Shown here piece by piece: positions 27,738-36,308 of a DNA stretch of 64,000 bases; within the stretch, counting starts at the first letter, position 1; each line of letters opens with the position of its first letter. The DNA lies in contig NZ_JAFFQY010000033.1 in the NCBI RefSeq assembly GCF_017311575.1, positions 1 through 64,000 of the forward strand, given 5' to 3'. The notes beneath the pieces are model-generated. The model did not search any database. It was given only the letters and a program-made list of their open reading frames with translations, and was not told where the DNA came from. This stretch comes from Roseococcus thiosulfatophilus. GTDB taxonomy: Bacteria > Pseudomonadota > Alphaproteobacteria > Acetobacterales > Acetobacteraceae. The position numbers and the translations under genes were made by a program.

Positions 27738-28473
27738 GGAAGCCCGCGAAGGCGGCCTGCGCCTCCTCGCTGCGCAGGCGCTCGCCGAAGGAGACGCGCT
27801 CGGCCGTCATCACCGCGCGCAGCGCCTCGGCGTGCGGCGCCTTGATGAGGCGCTTGGATTCCTGAACGGAGCCGGGCGGCAGGGCGGCCAGGGCCGCGGC
27901 CATCTCGGCGGCCGTGGCCTCCACCGCGCCATCCTCCACAGCGCGGGTGGCGAGGCCGGCTTCCGCCGCCTCGGCCCCGCTGAAGGCGGCGCCCGAGAGC
28001 AGCCACCAATTGGCCGGCGCCGGACCCACGCGCAGCGGCAGCAGGAAGGAGGAGCCGGCCTCCGGCACCAGGGCCAGCTTCGTGAAGGGCATCATCAGCC
28101 GCGCCGAGGTGCTGGCCACCACCACGTCGCAATGCAGCAGCAGGGTGGTGCCGATGCCCACGGCATTGCCGCGCACGGCAGCCACCACGGGCTTGGTCGT
28201 GGCGACCAGGGCTTCGAGGAATTCGAAGGCGGCACCGGGGTCGCCCGGCTTGCGTTCACCGGCCGCCGCGAAGTCCGCGATGTCATTGCCGGCCGTGAAA
28301 TCGGCGCCGCCCGCCAGCAGGATCACGCGCACGGCGTCATCGCCCGCGGCCGCGCGCAGGGCGTTGCCCATGGCGCCATACATGTCCCGCGTGAGCGCGT
28401 TCTTCTTGTCGGGGCGGTTCAGGCGAATGGTCAGCACCGCGCCCTCGCGCGCGGTCTGGACGTGGTCGGTCAT
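27721..28473 (-). CDS. Crotonase-fold enoyl-CoA hydratase/isomerase (250 aa)
   Basis: The oxyanion-hole segments are AGGADFTAGNDIADF and VRGNAVGIGTTLLLHCD. The position of the hydratase Glu144 is Phe (MPFTKLALVPEAGSS), and the acidic residue moves to PEAGSS, a pattern seen in delta3,delta2-enoyl-CoA isomerase-like members. Isomerase activity is therefore as likely as hydration. It is the last gene of a run that includes the CoA transferase, D-tartrate dehydratase, mobB and moeA, with a 30-nt gap from moeA. Confidence 0.85.
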   Translation of the reverse strand: MTDHVQTAREGAVLTIRLNRPDKKNALTRDMYGAMGNALRAAAGDDAVRVILLAGGADFTAGNDIADFAAAGERKPGDPGAAFEFLEALVATTKPVVAAVRGNAVGIGTTLLLHCDVVVASTSARLMMPFTKLALVPEAGSSFLLPLRVGPAPANWWLLSGAAFSGAEAAEAGLATRAVEDGAVEATAAEMAAALAALPPGSVQESKRLIKAPHAEALRAVMTAERVSFGERLRSEEAQAAFAGFLKRKG

Positions 28474-28503
28474 GCGGTTTCCTCCGGGTCTCGGGCGAGC
28501 CTG

Positions 28504-29715
28504 TCAGAAAATCCCGTGGAAGGGGAGGAGGCGCAGCGCATCGCCGGGGCGGACCACCTCCAGCGCCTCCGGCAGTTCGGCCAGGGCGTCGGATTGCGTG
28601 AGCGAGGTGAGCCAGGCCGAGCCGTCGCGCGGAAATCTTTGCGCGACGCCGTTGCGCAGGGAGACGCGCAGATATTCTCGGCGGCCGGGGCGCTTCATGT
28701 GGTGGAAGCCGGCGATGGCGGTGAGGCGGGGCCACGTCTCGGGCTGCGCGCCCACGAGCCGCAGTATCAGCGGCCGCGCCAGGTGCAGGAAGGCCACCAC
28801 CGCCGCCACGGGGTTGCCGGGCAGGCCCAGCAACGGGGTGCCCGCCACCACGCCCAGCGCGGCCGGCCGCCCCGGCTTCACCGCCAGGCGCCAGAAATCA
28901 AGGCGCCCCAGGCTGGCCCGAACGTGGTCCTCCTCGCCCGCCGAGACGCCGCCCGAGGTCAGCAGCAGGTCCTGGCTTTCGGCGGCGGCGTGCAGGGCGC
29001 GGCGGGTTTCGGCGGCGTCGTCGCGCAGGATGCCGAAATCCGTCACGAGCACGGGCAGCGCGGCCAGCAGCGCCATCAGGGTGAAGCGGTTGCTGTCATG
29101 CGCCTGGGCCGGGCCGAGGCTCTGGCCGGGCGGCACCAGCTCATCGCCGGTGGAGAAGACGCCCACGCGCAGCAGGGGCCGCACGGGCAGCGTCGCGGCG
29201 CCGAGTGCGGCGGCCAAGCCGATTTCGGGCGCGCGCAGGCGGCGGCCTTCGTGCAGCGCCTCCGCGCCGGGGGCGAGTTCCTCGCCGGCCTCGCGGGTGT
29301 TCGCCCCACGCGCCAGGCCAAGCGGGACATGCAGCGCGCCATCCACCACCCGCGCCGCCTCCTGCATCACCACCGTGTCCGCGCCCGCGGGCAGGGCGGC
29401 GCCAGTGAAGATGCGCGCGGCGGTGCCGGGCTCCAGCGCGCCCGGGGCCGCGCCCGCCGCGACGCGCGCCGCGATGGGCAGCGGGCCGGTTGCGGGGTGC
29501 TGGAAGGCGTAGCCGTCCAGCGCCGCATTGGTGAAGGGCGGCAGGGGTGTCGCAGCGTGGAGCGGCCGCGCCAGCACGCGGCCCAGCGCCGCGACGAGCG
29601 GCACCAACTCCTCGCCGCCGCGCGGGCTGACGCGGGCCATGATCAGCGCCTGCGCGGCCTCGACCGTCAGCAGGCGGTCATCCTGCGCGAAGCAATCCTC
29701 GGGAAGGGGCGCCAT
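28504..29715 (-). CDS. moeA: Molybdopterin molybdotransferase (403 aa)
   Basis: Inserts molybdate into adenylylated molybdopterin in the cytoplasm. Family signatures are ALDGYAFQ near the N terminus, GVFSTGDELVPPG, LLTSGGVSAGEEDHV and GLPGNPVAAVVAF. Length is normal for MoeA. It is 9 nt downstream of mobB and likely translated from the same mRNA. No molybdoenzyme gene is in the window. Confidence 0.95.
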   Translation of the reverse strand: MAPLPEDCFAQDDRLLTVEAAQALIMARVSPRGGEELVPLVAALGRVLARPLHAATPLPPFTNAALDGYAFQHPATGPLPIAARVAAGAAPGALEPGTAARIFTGAALPAGADTVVMQEAARVVDGALHVPLGLARGANTREAGEELAPGAEALHEGRRLRAPEIGLAAALGAATLPVRPLLRVGVFSTGDELVPPGQSLGPAQAHDSNRFTLMALLAALPVLVTDFGILRDDAAETRRALHAAAESQDLLLTSGGVSAGEEDHVRASLGRLDFWRLAVKPGRPAALGVVAGTPLLGLPGNPVAAVVAFLHLARPLILRLVGAQPETWPRLTAIAGFHHMKRPGRREYLRVSLRNGVAQRFPRDGSAWLTSLTQSDALAELPEALEVVRPGDALRLLPFHGIF

Positions 29716-29724
29716 GCGCGCAGG

Positions 29725-30219
29725 CTAGCCCGCCGCGAGGCGCAACGCAGCCGCGCCGATCGCCGGGATGTCGTCCAGCGGCAGGTGCGGCGGCGCGCCG
29801 GGGGGCGGCGCCACATCGCTCGCCACCGCCACGATGCCGGGCCGGCCGGGGTAGAGGTAAGGCTGGCCGAGCGCGGCCCGGTGCACCTCGATGCGCGGAT
29901 GCGGCCCGTCCTTGAAGCCTTCCACCAGCACCAGGTCCACGGGGGCGAGGTGCGCCAGCAATTCCGGCAGCTCCGGCTCCGGCGCGCCGCGATGCTCGGT
30001 CAGCAGCGCCCAGCGTTGCGAGGAGGCGAGCAGCACCTGCGCCGCCCCCGCTTCGCGGTGCGCGTGCGAATCCTTGCCGGGGCGGTCGAGGTCGAAGCGG
30101 CTGTGCGCGTGCTTGATGGTGGAGACCGTCACCCCCTGCCCCGCAAGCCAGGGAATGAGCCGCGCGACCAGCGTGGTCTTGCCCGCGCCGCTCCAGCCGG
30201 CGAAGCCGATCACGCGCAT
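29725..30219 (-). CDS. mobB: Molybdopterin-guanine dinucleotide biosynthesis GTPase (164 aa)
   Basis: P-loop GTP-binding protein assisting formation of the molybdopterin dinucleotide cofactor. The Walker A motif GWSGAGKTT is at residues 8-16, and TIKHAHSRFDLDRPGKDSHAHREAGA and DLVLVEGFKDGPHPRIEVHR are the family blocks. It starts 7 nt after the tartrate dehydratase stop and precedes moeA. MobA is not present here. Confidence 0.93.
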   Translation of the reverse strand: MRVIGFAGWSGAGKTTLVARLIPWLAGQGVTVSTIKHAHSRFDLDRPGKDSHAHREAGAAQVLLASSQRWALLTEHRGAPEPELPELLAHLAPVDLVLVEGFKDGPHPRIEVHRAALGQPYLYPGRPGIVAVASDVAPPPGAPPHLPLDDIPAIGAAALRLAAG

Positions 30220-30226
30220 CGCAGCG

Positions 30227-31402
30227 TCAGAGGTCGCGCAGCACGGCGTAAAGGTCGGACTTCGCCTCGAAGCCGATGCCCGGGATGTCGGGCATGCGGA
30301 TGCGGCTGTTCTCGACGGGCGTGCTGTCGGCGAAGCCGCCGAAGGGCGCGAAGACCTCCGGGTAGCTCTCATTGCCGCCCAGACCGAGGCCCACCGCGAT
30401 GTTCAGCGCGAACTGGTGCCCGCCATGCGGCACGCAGCGGCGCGGCGACCAGCCGTGTTCGCGCAGCATCTCGAGCGTGCGGAGATATTCCACCAACCCG
30501 TAGGACAGCGCCGGGTCGAACTGCAGCACGTCACGGTCGGGTCGCAGCCCGCCATGGCGGATCAGGTTGCGGGCATCGAGCATGGAGAAGAGGTTCTCGC
30601 CGGTGGCCAGCGGCGGTGCGTAGTGCTCGGCCAGCGTCGCATGGGTGGCGTAGTCCAGCGGGTCCAGCGGTTCCTCATACCAGCGCAGGCCGAAGCCCTG
30701 GATGGCGGCGCCGTAGCTCAGCGCCGCGTGCAAACCAAAGCGCCCGTTCACGTCCACGCAGAGCCGGTGGCCCTGCCCGTCCAGCAGCTTCAGCACCGCC
30801 TCGATGCGTTGCAGGTCCAGCAGCAGCGCCTCGCGCAGCCCCATGCCGGGCGAGCCGCCGATCTTCATCTTCACGACGCTGTAGCCGAGGCCGAGATAGC
30901 GCTTCATCTCCTCGACCAGGGCTTCCACATCCTTGCCCGGCTGGTAGTAGCCGCCGGCGGCATAGACCCAGGCCTGCTCATCGGCGCGGCCCTGGTTGTA
31001 GCGGTCGGCCAGCAGCTTCCACAGCGGCACGCCGGCGAGCTTCGCCGCCGCGTCCCACAGCGCCATGTCGAGCACGCCCACAGCCACCGAACGGTCGCCA
31101 TGGCCGCCCGGCTTCTCGTTCTTCATCATCGCCGTCCAGGCGGGGATGGGGTCGAAGCCGCCATCTTCATGGGCGGGCAACTCGCCCACGGCTTCGAGGC
31201 GCGGGATGAAGCGCTCCGCCAGCAAACCAGGCTGGGCGTAGCGGCCATTGGAGTTGAAGCCATAGCCCGTGGCGCTGCGGCCATCGCCGGATTCGACGGT
31301 GACGGCCATCACGCTAGCCGTCATCTTGGAGAAATCAATATAGGCGTTGGCGATGCTGCTGCTGATCGGCACCACGCCCTGGCGGATGGACGCGATGCGC
31401 AT
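30227..31402 (-). CDS. tarD: D(-)-tartrate dehydratase, enolase superfamily (391 aa)
   Basis: Dehydrates D-tartrate to oxaloacetate. The sequence follows the characterised Bradyrhizobium TarD closely along its length as I recall it: NAYIDFSKMTASVMAV, GYGFNSNGRYAQ, MMKNEKPGGHGDRSVAVG and the C-terminal MPDIPGIGFEAKSDLY. The catalytic set is visible: Lys178 and Lys180 in VVKMK, metal ligands Asp217, Glu243 and Glu269, and the base His326 in VPHGGHQ. A short insertion follows KMKIGG. Its ATG overlaps the stop of the CoA transferase by one base (TGATG). No tartrate transporter is adjacent, but several orphan carboxylate receptors are in the window. Confidence 0.85.
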   Translation of the reverse strand: MRIASIRQGVVPISSSIANAYIDFSKMTASVMAVTVESGDGRSATGYGFNSNGRYAQPGLLAERFIPRLEAVGELPAHEDGGFDPIPAWTAMMKNEKPGGHGDRSVAVGVLDMALWDAAAKLAGVPLWKLLADRYNQGRADEQAWVYAAGGYYQPGKDVEALVEEMKRYLGLGYSVVKMKIGGSPGMGLREALLLDLQRIEAVLKLLDGQGHRLCVDVNGRFGLHAALSYGAAIQGFGLRWYEEPLDPLDYATHATLAEHYAPPLATGENLFSMLDARNLIRHGGLRPDRDVLQFDPALSYGLVEYLRTLEMLREHGWSPRRCVPHGGHQFALNIAVGLGLGGNESYPEVFAPFGGFADSTPVENSRIRMPDIPGIGFEAKSDLYAVLRDL

Positions 31403-32574
31403 CAGATGGCCTTCGCCGCGCGCAGGGCGGCGATTTCCTCGGCCGAGAAGCCGAACTCCGCCAGCACCTCATCCGTGTGCTGGCCGCGCTCGGGCGTGGG
31501 GTTGCGGTTGCACTGCACCCCCTCGATCTGCATGGGCGCGCGCACCAGCGTGATCTCGCCCAGCTTGGGGTGCTGCACGGGCATGGCGATGCCCAGATGC
31601 TTCACCTGCTCATCGGCGAAGACCTGGTCCATCGAATAGACGGGGCCGCAGGGCACGCCCGCCTTGTTGAACTCCGCCACCCAATGCGCGCTGGTGTTGG
31701 TGCCGATCACCTTCTGAAGCATGGCGTTGGTCTTGGCGCGGTTCTTGGACCGCAGCTTGTCGTTCGCCACGTCGGGGTCCTTGGCCTCCTCCTGGATGCC
31801 GAGGACGGAGACGATGCGCTCCCACATCTGCTGGCCGCCGCCGGCCAGGTTCACCACGCCATCGGTCGTCTGGAAAAGGCCGGTGGGCACGGTGGTCGGG
31901 TGGTCATTGCCGGCCTGGGGCGGCACCTCGCCCGCCATGGTCCAGCGGGTGGCCTGGAAGTCCATCATCGCGATCATGGCCTCCAGCAGCGAGGTATGCA
32001 CCCAGCGGCCCTTGCCCGTGCTCTCGCGCTCCAGCAGCGCCACCATGATGCCCAGCGCGCAGTAGAGGCCGGCGGTGAGGTCCGCCACCGGAATGCCGGC
32101 GCGCACGGGGCCCTGGCCGGGCAGGCCCGTTACGCTCATCAGCCCGCCCATGCCCTGGGCGATCTGGTCGAAGCCCGGGCGCTTGGCATAGGGGCCGGTC
32201 TGGCCGAAGCCGCTGATCGAACCCAGCACGATGCGCGGGTTGATCTTCGACAGCGTCTCGTAATCCACGCCCAGGCGGTTCTTCACATCGGGGCGGTAGT
32301 TCTCCACCACCACATCGGCCTTGGCGACGAGGCGGTGGAAGGTGGCCCGCCCCTCCCCGGACTTCAGGTTCAGCGTGATGCCGCGCTTGTTGCGGTGCAC
32401 CAGCTGGAAGTCCGGGCCGTGGCGCTCGCCGCCCAGCCCCTTGCCGGTGTCCACCTCGTCCGTGGCCTCGACCTTGATGACATTGGCACCCCAGTCGGCC
32501 AGCTGCCGCACGCAGGTGGGTCCCGAACGGACGCGGGTGAGGTCGAGCACGGTGAAACGGGAAAGCGGCATCAT
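31402..32574 (-). CDS. CaiB/BaiF family CoA transferase, formyl-CoA-transferase-like (390 aa)
   Basis: Class III CoA transferase with LDLTRVRSGPTCVRQLADWGANVIKVE at the N terminus, HRNKRGITLNLKSGEGRATF, SISGFGQTGPYAKRPGFDQIAQGMGG and the catalytic Asp165 in IPVADLTAGL. These blocks are closest to formyl- or succinyl-CoA transferases for hydroxy-dicarboxylates. Two adjacent ATGs (32574, 32571) are equally good starts. The one-base overlap with tarD suggests coupled translation and a shared hydroxy-acid pathway. Confidence 0.9.
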   Translation of the reverse strand: MMPLSRFTVLDLTRVRSGPTCVRQLADWGANVIKVEATDEVDTGKGLGGERHGPDFQLVHRNKRGITLNLKSGEGRATFHRLVAKADVVVENYRPDVKNRLGVDYETLSKINPRIVLGSISGFGQTGPYAKRPGFDQIAQGMGGLMSVTGLPGQGPVRAGIPVADLTAGLYCALGIMVALLERESTGKGRWVHTSLLEAMIAMMDFQATRWTMAGEVPPQAGNDHPTTVPTGLFQTTDGVVNLAGGGQQMWERIVSVLGIQEEAKDPDVANDKLRSKNRAKTNAMLQKVIGTNTSAHWVAEFNKAGVPCGPVYSMDQVFADEQVKHLGIAMPVQHPKLGEITLVRAPMQIEGVQCNRNPTPERGQHTDEVLAEFGFSAEEIAALRAAKAI

Positions 32575-32661
32575 GGCATGGGTCCCCTGGCGACTGCGCG
32601 TGTGCATCTTCCACCCCGCGGCTTTCGCTGCAACCCTGCCCGGGAAATGGAGGAACAGAAC

Positions 32662-33441
32662 ATGTCGAGTGAATTGTTGATCGAGCACCGGGACGGGATC
32701 GCCTTCGTGACCCTGAACCGCCCCCAGGCGCGCAACGCCATGACCTTCGAGATGTATGAGGGCCTGGCCAAGCTGGCCACCCAGGCCAACACGGACGACG
32801 CCATCAAGGCCATCGTCATCACCGGCGCGGGCGAGAAGGCCTTCGCCGCCGGCACCGACATCAGCCAGTTCACCAATTTCCGCACGGCCGAGGATGCGCT
32901 GGCCTATGAGGAAAAGATCGACCGGATCATGACCGCGCTCGAGACCTGCATCAAACCCACCATCGCGGCCATCGCCGGGGCCTGCACCGGGGGTGGCGCG
33001 GGGATCGCCGCGGTGTGCGACCTGCGCATCGGCGCGGCCAATGCGCGCTATGGCTTCCCCATCGCGCGGACGCTGGGCAACACGCTCTCCATGGCCAATT
33101 TCGCCCGGCTCTCCACCATGATCGGGCCGACGCGGGTGATGGACCTGGTCTACACCTCGCGCCTGATCGAGGCGGAGGAGATGAAGGCCTGGGGGCTGCT
33201 CTCCGAAATCCTGCCGGATCATGCGTCCCTTCAGGCCCGGGCGGCGGAACTCGCCGCCACGGTGGCGGGCCATGCGCCCCTGACGCTGCGCGCCTGCAAG
33301 GAGGCCCTGCGCCGCCTGCGCGCGCCCCTGCGGGAGATCAATGGCGATGACCTGGTGGAGATGTGCTTCACCAGCCGGGACTTCGCCGAAGGGGTGGAGG
33401 CCTTCCTGGCCCGCCGGCCGGCCGTCTGGCAGGGCCGCTGA
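32662..33441 (+). CDS. Crotonase-fold protein with altered active site (259 aa)
   Basis: Has the crotonase oxyanion-hole segments GEKAFAAGTDISQF and AIAGACTGGGAGIAAVCDLRIG. At the catalytic loop, however, it reads FPIARTLGNTLSMANF, so the usual PE...PGAGG residues are missing. It is unlikely to be an ordinary hydratase; isomerase, lyase or thioesterase-like chemistry is possible. ATG at 32662 follows GGAGGA. It is divergent from the CoA transferase (87 nt between starts), and the FAD enzyme lies 64 nt downstream. Confidence 0.82.
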   Translation: MSSELLIEHRDGIAFVTLNRPQARNAMTFEMYEGLAKLATQANTDDAIKAIVITGAGEKAFAAGTDISQFTNFRTAEDALAYEEKIDRIMTALETCIKPTIAAIAGACTGGGAGIAAVCDLRIGAANARYGFPIARTLGNTLSMANFARLSTMIGPTRVMDLVYTSRLIEAEEMKAWGLLSEILPDHASLQARAAELAATVAGHAPLTLRACKEALRRLRAPLREINGDDLVEMCFTSRDFAEGVEAFLARRPAVWQGR

Positions 33442-33505
33442 CCGGGAGGGTAACGAACCCCAAACGCCCCTGTGACACGGGCGAAAATGCGCTAGGTTGG
33501 ATGGA

Positions 33506-34633
33506 ATGCAGAACCGTCCAACCGCTCTCGTCCTCGGCGCCGGCATCATGGGGCTCGGCGCCGCCTGGGGGCTGCGGCGGGAAGGCTTCGCCGTCACGGT
33601 GGTGGACCAGGCGACCCCGCCCAACCCGCACGGATCCTCGGTGGATCACCACAGGTTGATCCGCCACAGCTATGGCGCGCAGCATGGCTATATGCGGATG
33701 GTGGACGCCGCCTATGCCGCCTGGGAGGAGCTCTGGGCCGAGCTGGGCCAGGTGCTGCACGTCCCGACCGGGGTGCTCAGCATTGACGAGACGGGCTGCA
33801 CCAGGGTCGCCACCAGCCGCGCCGCCCTGGCGCTGGGCGGCTATCCCACCGAGGACCTGACGGGCCCCGAGATCGAGGCGCGCTTCCCCTATCTGTCCGG
33901 CGGGCATGTCGCGGACGCCCTGTTCTGCCCCCTGGGTGGCGTTCTGCTGGCCGGGCGGATTGTGGGCGCGCTGGCGGACCACCTGCGCGCCCAGGGCGTG
34001 GTGTTCGAGCAGGCCCGCGCCATGTCGGTGGACCCGGCCCGTGGCGCCATCACGCTGGAAGGCGGCGCCACCCGCGCGGCCGATGTGCTGGTGGTCGCCG
34101 CCGGCCCCTGGGCGCCGCGGCTGCTGCCGGCGCTACACGGGCGCGTGGTGGCCTCGCGGCAGGTCATCATCCGCCTCATGCCGCCGGCCGAGACCCTGCC
34201 GCAATGGGAACGCGCGCCCATGGTGCTGGAGCTGGGCGAGACGGGCGGCTTCTACCTGGTTCCGCCCGTGGCTGGCACCCCGCTCAAGATCGGCGACCAC
34301 AGCTTCTCCCGCCAGGGCGACCCGGACGAGCCCACGCGCGAGGCCGACCCGCGGGAGGTGGCGCGCATCCTGGACCTGGCCCGCGCCCGCATCCCGGGGC
34401 TGGACGGCTTCACGCTGGTTGACAGCGCCAACTGCTTCTACGATGTGGAGGACGAAGAGCGCTTCGTCATCGAGCCCCTCTCGCCGCGGGCCTGGGTGAT
34501 GAGCGGCTTCTCCGGCCATGGCTTCAAGTTCGGCGCGGTGCTGGGGCTGCGCCTCGCCCGCACCATCGCGCGCAACGAGGACGCGGCGGCCTTCTCGGCC
34601 TGGGCCGCCGGAGAGGAGAGCCTGCCCGCATGA
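33506..34633 (+). CDS. FAD-dependent amine/amino-acid oxidase, sarcosine oxidase-like (375 aa)
   Basis: DAO-type flavoprotein. The dinucleotide fold is VLGAGIMGLGAAW (residues 9-21), and later segments VVAAGPWAPRLLP and MSGFSGHGFKFG are typical of monomeric sarcosine or N-methyl-tryptophan oxidases. The last of these usually holds the covalent-FAD region; I do not see the usual Cys there, so the flavin may be non-covalent. The start at 33506 is chosen over an in-frame TTG at 33497. Its stop overlaps the next start (ATGA). Confidence 0.82.
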   Translation: MQNRPTALVLGAGIMGLGAAWGLRREGFAVTVVDQATPPNPHGSSVDHHRLIRHSYGAQHGYMRMVDAAYAAWEELWAELGQVLHVPTGVLSIDETGCTRVATSRAALALGGYPTEDLTGPEIEARFPYLSGGHVADALFCPLGGVLLAGRIVGALADHLRAQGVVFEQARAMSVDPARGAITLEGGATRAADVLVVAAGPWAPRLLPALHGRVVASRQVIIRLMPPAETLPQWERAPMVLELGETGGFYLVPPVAGTPLKIGDHSFSRQGDPDEPTREADPREVARILDLARARIPGLDGFTLVDSANCFYDVEDEERFVIEPLSPRAWVMSGFSGHGFKFGAVLGLRLARTIARNEDAAAFSAWAAGEESLPA

Positions 34634-36222
34634 CCAGCCAGCTCGACGACATCCGCTTCGCCCTCACCCGGCTGCACCCCATCCCCGAGGAGGTGCTGGG
34701 TGCCGACGACGTGGCCGCCCTGCTGGAGGAGATGCGGAAGTTCACCGAGGGCGTGGTCGAGCCCCACCGGCTGGAGGCGGACCGCCAGGGCGCCCGCTTC
34801 GAAGGCGGCGAGGTGCGCTGCCCCCCCGCCTATCGCGACATCTATGCCAAGTGGATCGAGGCCGGCTGGCAGGGCCTGCCCGCCGATGAAGCCCATGGCG
34901 GCCAGGGCCTGCCCTTCGCGCTGGCCGCCGCCATGAAGGAATTGCTGACCACGGCGGACCACGCCTTCAGCCTCTGCCCGACCCTGACCTGGGGCGCGGT
35001 GGAGCTGCTGGAACGGCACGCCACGGAGGACCAGGCCGGGCGCCTGCTGCCGCCGCTGGTCTCGGGCGAATGGAACGGCACCATGTGCCTGACCGAGCCG
35101 CAGGCGGGCAGCGACCTCTCCACCGTCCGCACCCGGGCGGAGCCGCTGGGCGACGGCCGCTACGCACTGCACGGCCAGAAGATCTACATCACCTATGGCG
35201 AGAACGACCTGGCCGCGAACACCCTCCACCTCGTGCTGGCGCGGCTGCCGGAGGCGCCGGCGGGGTCGCGCGGGATTTCGCTCTTCGCCTGCCCGAAGCT
35301 GAAGGCGGATGGCAGCCGCAACGCGGTGCGCTGCGGGGGGATCGAGCGCAAGCTCGGCATCCATGCCTCGCCCACCTGCATCATGCTGTTCGAGGGGGCG
35401 GAGGCGGAACTCATCGGCGAACCCCATCGCGGCCTGCCCGCCATGTTCGCCATGATGAACAATGCCCGCCTGCAGGTCGGCATCGAGGGGGTGGCGGCCG
35501 GCGCCCGCGCCCTGCACCTCGCCACCGCCTACGCCGAAGGGCGCGAGCAAGGGGGCAAGCCCATTGCCCGCCACCCCGATGTGGCGCGGATGCTGGCCGA
35601 GATGCGCGCCACCACCCTGGCCGGGCGGTTCCTGGCATTGGAAGCCTGCGTCGCCGCCGATGCGGCGCGGGCGGGCGTGGCGGGGGCGGAGGAGAAGCTC
35701 GCCCTGCTGACGCCCATCGTGAAATCCTGGTGCACGGACCGGGGGGTGGCCGCGGCCTCGCTCGGCGTGCAGGTGCATGGCGGCATGGGCTTCGTGGAGG
35801 ACACGGGCGCGGCCCAGGTGCTGCGGGATTCGCGCATCTGCCCCATCTATGAGGGCACGAACGGCATCCAGGCGCTGGACCTCGTCACCCGCAAGCTGCC
35901 GCGGGACCAGGGGGCCACGCTGCGCGCCATGCTGGCCGCCGCCGTGGCCGAGGATGCGCGCCTGGGTCCCGCGGCCGAGGCGCTGGAAGGGGCCACAAGC
36001 CGCATCCTGGCCGCTTCCCCCGCCGAGGTGGCCGCCACCGCCACCGCCTATCTCGAAGCCTGCGGTTGGTTCCTCGGCGCGGCGCAGCTGGCCAGGGCGG
36101 CGCGGCTGGAGCCCGCCTATGGGCCCATCGCGAGCTTCTACATGGCTCGGCTGCTGCCCCGCGCCGTGGCGCATTGCCAGGAAATCGCCGGGGCTGATGA
36201 AGTCCTGGCGTTGATCGCTTAG
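34630..36222 (+). CDS. Acyl-CoA dehydrogenase, long DmdC-like form (530 aa)
   Basis: Flavoenzyme making an alpha,beta-double bond in an acyl-CoA. Visible blocks are MCLTEPQAGSDLSTVRTRAEP (FAD/substrate loop), IHASPTCIMLFEGAEAELIGE, VQVHGGMGFVEDTGAAQVLRD and the catalytic Glu in PIYEGTNGIQALDL. A C-terminal extension of ~100 residues after that motif matches the longer class that includes 3-methylmercaptopropionyl-CoA dehydrogenase. It overlaps the FAD oxidase by 4 nt. The next gene starts the carotenoid operon 86 nt on. Confidence 0.88.
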   Translation: MTSQLDDIRFALTRLHPIPEEVLGADDVAALLEEMRKFTEGVVEPHRLEADRQGARFEGGEVRCPPAYRDIYAKWIEAGWQGLPADEAHGGQGLPFALAAAMKELLTTADHAFSLCPTLTWGAVELLERHATEDQAGRLLPPLVSGEWNGTMCLTEPQAGSDLSTVRTRAEPLGDGRYALHGQKIYITYGENDLAANTLHLVLARLPEAPAGSRGISLFACPKLKADGSRNAVRCGGIERKLGIHASPTCIMLFEGAEAELIGEPHRGLPAMFAMMNNARLQVGIEGVAAGARALHLATAYAEGREQGGKPIARHPDVARMLAEMRATTLAGRFLALEACVAADAARAGVAGAEEKLALLTPIVKSWCTDRGVAAASLGVQVHGGMGFVEDTGAAQVLRDSRICPIYEGTNGIQALDLVTRKLPRDQGATLRAMLAAAVAEDARLGPAAEALEGATSRILAASPAEVAATATAYLEACGWFLGAAQLARAARLEPAYGPIASFYMARLLPRAVAHCQEIAGADEVLALIA

Positions 36223-36308
36223 GGGAAAGAAGTGGTTGTGAACAATCGGGGGCTTGCGTCCCTGCGGCAACACAGCATGTTGATGCGTAGCATAAGAACA
36301 GCCCAGGC

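Noticed and set aside
27553-31209. A 1,218-codon open frame on the plus strand
   Set aside because: It crosses the ends of the quinone reductase, moeA, mobB and tarD in antisense and ends in Arg/Ala/Pro-rich low complexity, so it is a shadow of those genes.
36223-36308. A specific sigma-70 promoter for the carotenoid operon
   Set aside because: Several weak TTG-type hexamers occur, but none has a convincing -10 partner at 16-18 nt.
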